From NCBI GenBank assembly GCA_033032865.1, contig JAWHQI010000064.1:9238001-9302000 (forward strand): a DNA stretch of 64,000 nt, given 5' to 3'. The translations under genes were made by a program, and so were the position numbers. Each line of letters begins with the position of its first letter. Position 1 is the stretch's first letter. The DNA is from Dactylorhiza incarnata. Taxonomy: Eukaryota > Streptophyta > Magnoliopsida > Asparagales > Orchidaceae. Below the pieces are notes generated by a model, which did not search any database, was not told the origin of the DNA, and worked only from the letters and a program-made list of their open reading frames with translations. Of the stretch, positions 58,071 through 64,000 are shown in pieces.

Positions 58071-58714
58071 ATGGATGGAAGCAATAAGCTGGGGGACTCA
58101 CCCCCTATCAGTGAGTACGTGAAGAAGGGTGATTTTGACGAGTTCAAGAAGTCGATCCTGGAGCTCTTGCGGGTAGCACTCCCCCTCGCGGCGACTGATC
58201 GACACCACCCGCACCCGTGCTCGCCTCGTAATCTCCGATGGAGGCGGAACAAGCACATCAGCAAGGAGGGAAGAAGAAGGAGGAAGCGAGAAGTCAGGGG
58301 GACCAGGGACCCCCCGTTGGGCAGGAGCAAGGCTGGGGGTTTCAACCACCAATCGCCCTACCGACCTGGAGGCCGCCAGGAGGACCCCCTCAAGGCCAAG
58401 GAAGAGGCCATTTTTAAGGGAGAGAAAACTTTCAGGGGGAGGAGGGACGGTTCAACCCAGCAGGGAGGCAGCCGGACACAAGGCCATTGCAACCCCACCC
58501 CCTGCAAACCATGACGATTGGCCGAAAAAGAGGAAATAAGAAGACGGGTCGCCCAGGGAAGGAAGCAAGGATGATGGCATTGTCATACTGTGACTTCCAT
58601 CAGCAGGAGGGCCACGCGATAGCCACATGCCCAGAGTTTCTGGAGGTAAGGGAAGGAAGAAGAACCCCGGCAGAGAGGAGACAACCCAACCTGGAAGGAC
58701 CAGGAAGAAGTTGA
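58071..58714 (+). pseudogene. K: truncated Tat-type gag
   Basis: First frame 58071-58514 (147 aa) starts 50 nt after the primer-like site: LGDSPPISEYVKKGDFDEFKKSILELL, then very basic Arg/Lys/Gly-rich sequence. A second frame at 58487-58714 holds CDFHQQEGHAIATC, matching the CEFHRGTGHTTEEC knuckle-like motif of J gag. A frameshift lies between them. The conserved gag core and all pol are missing. Confidence 0.65.
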
Positions 58715-58837
58715 GGAGATGGAGGAAGTGATGAATGAGATGGCCAAGGTGCATGTGGCCGAGTAAGCGCAAGGAAGCACAGTGTAATGGTATGTAATCT
58801 ATTTATAATATATCAAAAGTAGTTAAAGATAGCATCT

Positions 58838-60375
58838 AGGTCGAGTCCTCGACTGGAGACCACTCTCCCGGGCTTATTGATGTCGGTCGCTGGGTGGCTC
58901 GTCGGGTGGATTCGTTTTTGGTCGAGTCCTCGACTGGAGACCACTCGCCCGGGTTTGTTGGCCGGTCGTTGGGTGGCCCGTCGGGTGGATTCGTTTTAAG
59001 TCGAGTCCTCGACTGGAGACCACTCGCCCGGGCTTGTTGATGTCGGTTGCTGGGTGGCTCGTCGGGTTGATTTGTTTTAAGTCGAGTCCTCGACTGGAGA
59101 CCACTCGCCTGGGCTTGTTGAGGCCGGTCACTGGGTGGCCCGTCGGGTGGATTCGTTTTAAGTTGAGTCCTCGACTGGAGACCACTCGCCCGGGCTTGTT
59201 GATGTCGGTCACTGGGTGGCTCATCGGGTGGATTCGTTTTAAGTCAAGTCCTCGACTGGAGACCACTCGCCCGGGCTTGTTGATGCCGGTCGCTGGGTGG
59301 CTCGTCGGGTGGATTTGTTTTAAGTCGAGTCCTCGACTGGAGACCACTCGCCCGGGCTTGTTGATGTCGGTCGTTGGGTGGCTCGTCGGGTAGATTCGTT
59401 TTTAGTTGAGTCCTCGACTGGAGACCACTCGCCCGGGCTTGTTGATGTCGGTCGCTGGGTGGCTCGTCGGGTAGATTCGTTTTAAGTCGAGTCCTCGACT
59501 GGAGACCACTCGCCCGGGCTTGTTGATGCCGGTCGCTGGGTGGCTCGTCGGGTAGATTCATTTTAAATCGAGTCCTCAACTGGAGACCACTCGCCCGGGC
59601 TTGTTGAGGCCGGTCGCTGGGTGGCCCGTCGGGTGGATTCATTTTAAGTTGAGTCCTCGACTGGAGACCACTCCCCAGGCTTGTTGATGTCGGTCGCTGG
59701 GTGGCTCGTCGGGTGGATTCGTTTTAAGTCGAGTCCTTGACTGTAGACCACTCGCCTGGGCTTGTTGATGCCGGTCGCTGGGAGGCTCGTCGGGTTGATT
59801 CGTTTTAAGTCGAGTCCTCGACTGGAGACCACTCGCCTGGGCTTGTTGATGCCGGTCGCTGGGCGGCTCGTCGGGTAGATTCATTTTAAGTCGAGTCCAT
59901 GCTGGAGACCACTCCCCCGGGTTTGTTGATGCCAGTCGCTGGGTGGCTCATCGGGTAGATTCGTTTTACGTCGAGTCCTCAACTGGAGACCACTCGCTCG
60001 GGCTTGTTGATGCCGGTCGCTGGGTAGCTCGTCGGGTGGATTTGTTTTAAGTCGAGTCCTCGACTTGAGACCACTCGCCCGGGCTTGTTGATGTCGTACG
60101 CTGAGTGGCTCATCGGGTAGACTCGTTTTAAGTCGAGTCCTCGACTGGAGACCACTTGCCCGGGCTTGTTGATGCCGGTTGCTGGGTGGCTCGTCGGGTA
60201 GATTCGTTTTAAGTTAAGTCCTCGACTGGAGACCACTCGCCCGGGCTTGTTAATGACAGTCGCTGGGTGACTCATCGGGTAGTTTCGTTTTAAGTCGATT
60301 CCTCGACTGGAGACCACTCGCCCGAGCTTGTTGATGTCGGTCGCTGGGTGGCTCGTCGGGTAGATTCGTTTGGGT
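58838..60375. repeat. K: 81-bp tandem array (about 19 units)
   Basis: Units begin GTCGAGTCCTCGACTGGAGA; starts seen at 58840, 58921, 59000, 59081 and so on, 79-82 bp apart, up to the GTTTGGGTTGG junction at about 60370. Each unit contains the dyad TCGAGTCCTCGA and CCACTCGCCCGGGC. Several minus- and plus-strand frames stay open through the array because 81 is a multiple of three; they are not genes. Confidence 0.93.
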
Positions 60376-60416
60376 TGGTAAGGCTCCATGAAGAGAAGCC
60401 GGTCTGAGGATATGTC

Positions 60417-61660
60417 GAGTTCCTCCACCCCCAGGTGAGCTCGGCTCCCTGTTAGGTGTGGAGTTCCTCCACCTCCAGTTGAGCTCGGCTCCCTGTTAGG
60501 TGTGGAGTTCCTCCACCTCCAAGTGAGCTCGGCTCCCTGTTAGGTGTTGAGTTCCTCCACCTCCAGGTGAGCTCGGCTCCCTACTAGGTGTTGAGTTCCT
60601 CCACCTCCAGGTGAGCTTGGCTCCCTGTTAGGTGTGGAGTTCCTCCACCTCCAGGTGAGCTCGGCTCCCCAGTTAGGTGTTGAGTTCCTCCACCTCCAGG
60701 TGAGCTCGGCTCCCCGGTTAGGTGTTGAGTTCCTCCACCTCCAGGTGAGCTTAGCTCTCAGTTAGGTGTTGAGTTCCTCCACCTCCAGGTGAGCTCGGCT
60801 CCCTGTTAGGTGTGGAGTTCCTCCACCTCCATGTGAGATCGGCTCCCTATTAGGTGTGGAGTTCCTCCACCTCCAGGTGAGCTCGGCTCCATGTTAGGTG
60901 TGGAGTCCCTCCACCTCCAGGTGAGCTCGGCTCCCTGTTAGGTGTTGAGGTCCTCCACCTCCAGGTGAGCTCGGCTCCCTGTTAGGTGTTGAGTTCCTCC
61001 ACCTCCATGTGAGCTCGGCTCCCTGTTAGGTGTTGAGTTCCTCCACCTCCAGGTGAGCTCAGCTCCCTGTTAGGTGTGGAGTTCCTCCACCTCCTGGTGA
61101 GCTCGGCTCCCTGTTAGGTGTTGAGTCCCTCCACCTCCAGGTGAGCTCGGCTCCCTGTTAGGTGTTGAGTCCCTCCACCTCCAGGTGAACTCGGCTCCAT
61201 GTTAGGTGTTGAGTTGCTCCACCTCCAGGTGAGCTCGGCTCCCTATTAGGTGTTGAGTTCCTCCACCTCCAGGTGAGCTCGGCTCCCTGTTAGGTGTTGA
61301 GTTCCTCCACCTCCAGGTGAGCTCGGCTCCCTGTTAGGTGTTGAGTTCCTCCACCTCCAGATGAGCTCGGCTCCCTGTTAGGTGTGGAGTTTCCTCCACC
61401 TCCAGGTGAGCTCGGCTCCCTGTTAGGTGTGGAGTTCCTCCACCTCCAGGTGAGCTCGGCTCCCTGTTAGGTGTGGAGTTCCTCCACCTCCAGGTGAGCT
61501 CGGCTCCCTGTTAGGTGTTGAGTCCCTCCACCTCCAGGTGAGCTCGGCTCCCTGTTAGGTGTGGAGTTTCCTCCACCTCCAGGTGAGCTCGGCTCCCTGT
61601 TAGGTGTGGAGTTTCCTCCAACTCCAGGTGAGCTCGGCTCCCTGGCAGGTGTGGGGTTTC
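60417..61660. repeat. K: 44-bp tandem array (about 28 units)
   Basis: Units of the form GAGTTCCTCCACCTCCAGGT + GAGCTCGGCTCCCTGTTAGG + TGTK, 43-46 bp long, very homogeneous. Degenerate derivatives extend to about 61790. Confidence 0.93.
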
Positions 61661-61967
61661 CGCCTCTCACCTCAGGTCGAGCTCGGCTCGACTAGAGGTG
61701 TTGAGTTTTTCTCCACCTAAGGTCAAGTTCAATTCGACCTAAGGTGTTGAGCTTTCTCCACCTCCGGCTGAGCTCGGCTCGCAGGAGGGTTGTTAAGTGG
61801 AGAAAGGTTCGCCTTCCGCCTCAAGTCAGGTTCAACTGATAGACTCGACAGGAGCATCCCGTTGGCAGGGACCTTCGTGAATTCCTCTAGGGTCCCACCC
61901 ACTCGTCAAATAGGTGGGTTGGACTTTCTTTCTGAGCTTGAGGCAAGCTCGAAAAGAGCAGGGATTG
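61661..61967 (+). other. K: 3' internal end and purine-rich tract
   Basis: Diverged 44-bp-like units give way to unique sequence. AAAAGAGCAGGGATTG before the LTR at 61968 serves as the likely polypurine tract. Confidence 0.5.
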
Positions 61968-62741
61968 TGTACAACCCTTATATTTTCCGAGTCGGTGTAA
62001 CCCGACGCGGATGAGGTCGAGAAAGTAATGGTGGCCAAGGCAAGTAGAGCAATCGTTTAGAGGCGACCAGAGCCGGTCGAGGCTGGAGAAGGGAAGAAGG
62101 AATTAGCAGGGCAAGAGGGGGGGTGGAGTCCTTTCGCTCGCCCGCATCTTGGGCGAGTGGGGGAATCCCCCACTCGCCCGCCCTTGGGCGAGCGGGCGAA
62201 TCCCCCACTCGCCCACCCCTTGGGCGAGAGGGGGAATCCCCCACTCGCCCGCCCCTTGGACACCTACTCGTCCGGTCAAATTAGCGAGTGGACCGATGTC
62301 CACTCGCCCGGGCAGGGTGACCTCGGTTCATTGGGGTGCAGGTAGTATTTTCAAATAGCGGAACTAGGCTATTGGTAAACCATTTTGGCTATCCGCAGAC
62401 CATTTTTTGGAAAGTCTATAAATAGACCCTCATGGGCACCTTGGGAAGGGATGTTGTTACCCCTCTCCCTCTGTCATTGAAGGTGGACGGTAAGGTGATC
62501 CTTAGTGCCCTCCAAGGTGCCCAGGCTCAGCATTGGCTTGGGAGGGGAAGTTCCATGTGAGCTTTCGGGTATGTGGTGGGACCTCCACGCTGCAGCTTAA
62601 GGGATCCGTTTGTGGACTTAGGTGTTCTCTAAGGGCAAGGTTCTTTGGTTCTTAGTGACTGGTCCAGGGTCTCGCTCAGTTCAAGTAAGGGTTAGCTGCA
62701 TCCCCCTTGCGAACGTCGAGACCAGTTCTCTGGTTTCAACA
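61968..62741 (+). repeat. K 3' LTR
   Basis: 774 bp, same ends as 57145-58016, shorter through a smaller palindrome array (62150-62262) and loss of a segment near the cap region. TATA box at 62416-62425. Confidence 0.87.
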
Positions 62742-63185
62742 TTAACAAACATGCATTCTATGACAGTGACATTTTTTATCCAAACTCAACGGAGCAAAAC
62801 ACTGCGCCAAATAGGGCCCATGTTTCCCATTATGGCATGGTATATCTATTTAGTCATTATAGGTTTAAAGAATTTTATTTTATTTAATTTTAGAACGAAG
62901 ATAATAATGATAAAGAAATTGAATTATTGTGATAACTTTGATTGTGGCATTAAATATGAGAATTCACTTAATCTACATTTGCTATATTTTAAATTTTCAA
63001 GAGAGCTAATATCTATGCAACAGCATACTATTAATTGTAAATAATTGTTCAAATAACATAATATAGTATAATATAAAAAAAACTAATAGATTAAAATAAA
63101 ATTGAAAATTACAAGGAGGAAAAAAGTTAATAAATAAATTCTATAAATTATTTGCCCCACGATATTTACCTAGAACACCTATATC
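62742..63185. other. Unassigned AT-rich DNA
   Basis: No supported gene; a 140-codon frame continuing out of the K LTR has no recognisable features. Poly-A/T runs only. Confidence 0.55.
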
Positions 63186-63193
63186 GATCAGAG

Positions 63194-63648
63194 TAGGGGT
63201 GTAAACGAGTCGAGCTCGAGTCGAGCTTGGCAAAAATCCCAAACTCGAGCTCGAGCTCGAGCTAAATATTTCGAGCTCGAGCTCGAGCTCGAGCTCGTCG
63301 AGCTCACCCTGCTTGGCTCGAGCTCGAGCTCGAGACCAGTATATTGAGCTCGAGCTCGAGCTTTCGAGCTCGCGAGCTCGAGTCGAGCTCGAGCTGCTCG
63401 CGAGCTTTTTGCTCATGAACCCATTTTTATTTTTATTTATATATATATTTTTTAAAAATACCCAAAAAAAAGCTCACGAGCCGGCTCGCGAGCTCATGAA
63501 CAAGAGTAATCGAGCTCGAGCTCGGCTCGAAATCGAGCTCGAGCTCGTCGAGCTCGAGCTCGAGCTCAACTGGTTCGAGCTCGAGTCGAGCTTTTTTCGA
63601 GCCGGCTCATCGAGCTCACGAGCCGGCTCGACTCAACTTGCAGGGCTA
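63194..63648. mobile_element. hAT-type MITE made of GAGCTC repeats
   Basis: 455 bp flanked by an exact 8-bp duplication GATCAGAG (63186-63193, 63649-63656). Ends are imperfect inverted repeats: TAGGGGTGTAAACGAG and, in reverse complement, TAGCCCTGCAAGTTGAG. An 8-bp TSD with such ends indicates a hAT-superfamily non-autonomous element. The interior is nearly all CGAGCT/GAGCTC hexamer repeats broken by a short AT-rich centre near 63420-63470, so each strand could fold extensively. Frames inside are Glu-Leu or Ser-Arg repeat artefacts. Confidence 0.85.
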
Positions 63649-63907
63649 GATCAGAGTGCTATATATCACCTTTGATAATAATATGGGTGTTTATATTTCA
63701 AGGCCCCAAATCGAAATTTGTAATTTCCTAAAAACAAAAATAGCACCTAATATATTAAAACTCACGCTCTATTTGCGCTGGTGAGATCTCTCCGATGGAA
63801 TCTCCGATGGAATCTCCGAGGAGTCTCCATCGGCGGGAACGACATCATTAGACGACGGTGGCAGCCCACCCAAGGCGAAAGCAGCTTCTGCATCGGCGGA
63901 GAAAGCT

Positions 63908-64000
63908 ATGGCGACCATTAAGCACCTAGTAATTTCCGATAATGGGCCGAGATCGTGCGATCTACAGGATCTGCTTAGGGCATCTGCAGAGATTTTGGGG
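63908..64000 (+). CDS. Start of an LRR receptor-like kinase domain (partial)
   Basis: The frame runs off the window end: 31 codons from the ATG at 63908 (open further upstream to about 63790) including CDLQDLLRASAEILG. This closely matches the FDLEDLLRASAEVLG segment that opens the kinase domain in plant LRR-III receptor-like kinases, just before the Gly-rich loop. The preceding Ala/Ser/Lys segment lacks a transmembrane helix or LRRs in view, so this is an exon, a truncated gene or a pseudogene fragment. The only host-gene-like signal besides the RNase H domain. Confidence 0.55.
   Translation, partial: MATIKHLVISDNGPRSCDLQDLLRASAEILG

Larger units (their letters stand above)
57145..62741 (+). 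mobile_element. Element K: Tat-like non-autonomous element with satellite-like arrays
   Basis: LTRs of 872 bp (57145-58016) and 774 bp (61968-62741) share TGTACAACCC...GGTTTCAACA ends. The internal region has a partial gag with a Tat-type CX2HX4GHX4C motif, then an 81-bp array and a 44-bp array, and no pol. Flanking 5-mers ATACC and TTAAC do not match, so no TSD: recombination between elements or loss at one side. Plus orientation from primer-like (58020) and purine-rich (61950-61967) sites. Confidence 0.82.

Noticed and set aside
58874..60428. Several 80-160 codon ORFs on both strands across the 81-bp array
   Set aside because: The unit length is a multiple of three, so frames stay open through the tandem repeat; the translated peptides are themselves repeats.
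58838..61660. CRISPR-like look of regular repeats
   Set aside because: The whole unit is repeated with no unique spacers, and the context is a plant retrotransposon; these are tandem arrays.

Overview
The window is intergenic DNA of a flowering plant and is almost entirely transposable elements. Evidence: Ty1/copia elements of the Sirevirus type with an initiator-Met tRNA primer site, Ty3/gypsy elements of the Tat type with a second (archaeal-type) RNase H, a tRNA-Asp-primed gypsy derivative, a plant non-LTR RNase H domain, a tRNA-like SINE pair, an 8-bp-TSD MITE, and at the right edge the start of a plant LRR receptor-kinase domain. No complete host gene was found.

Layout: two 'Russian doll' stacks, with most insertion boundaries fixed by exact 5-bp target-site duplications (TSDs). 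Stack 1 (1-29312): a decayed copia element F (+) is interrupted by Sirevirus E (+; its 5' part lies off the left edge; 3' LTR 25209-26311). E is interrupted by Sirevirus A (-; 1611-24659, TSD ATTAC). A is interrupted by the LTR-like element C (6905-12147, TSD CATGA) and, inside A's own 5' LTR, by Sirevirus B (-; 14648-23840, TSD ATCTC). Stack 2 (about 30360-56876): an RNase H domain of non-LTR type is split by copia element G (-; 30411-56415, 146-bp LTRs). G carries gypsy/Tat element J (30909-43732, TSD GTAAT), LTR-like insertion I (44329-46060, TSD CCAGG) and the apparently very young non-autonomous element H (47438-53275, TSD CATCG). J's gag is split by solo LTR D (39504-41619, TSD CCTCT). 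To the right lie a Tat-like non-autonomous element K (57145-62741) with two satellite-like arrays, a 455-bp hAT-type MITE (63194-63648) and the receptor-kinase fragment.

The most unusual pattern cuts across families. Sireviruses A, B and E, gypsy elements J and H, and element K all carry iterated GC-rich near-perfect palindromes in the U3 part of the LTR, upstream of a recognisable TATA box. The dyad sequence differs by family (TTCGTCGAACG and TAACGCC/GGCGTTA types in A, B, E; CACGCCC..GGGCGTG in H; CCGCACCCCA/TGGGGTGCGG in J; GGGCGAGTGGGGG/CCCCCACTCGCCC in K), but architecture and position recur, and in H the arms of successive copies co-vary. This is the candidate undescribed feature.

Most coding sequences are pseudogenes. 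The clearest intact reading frame is the 326-codon zinc-knuckle ORF of H.
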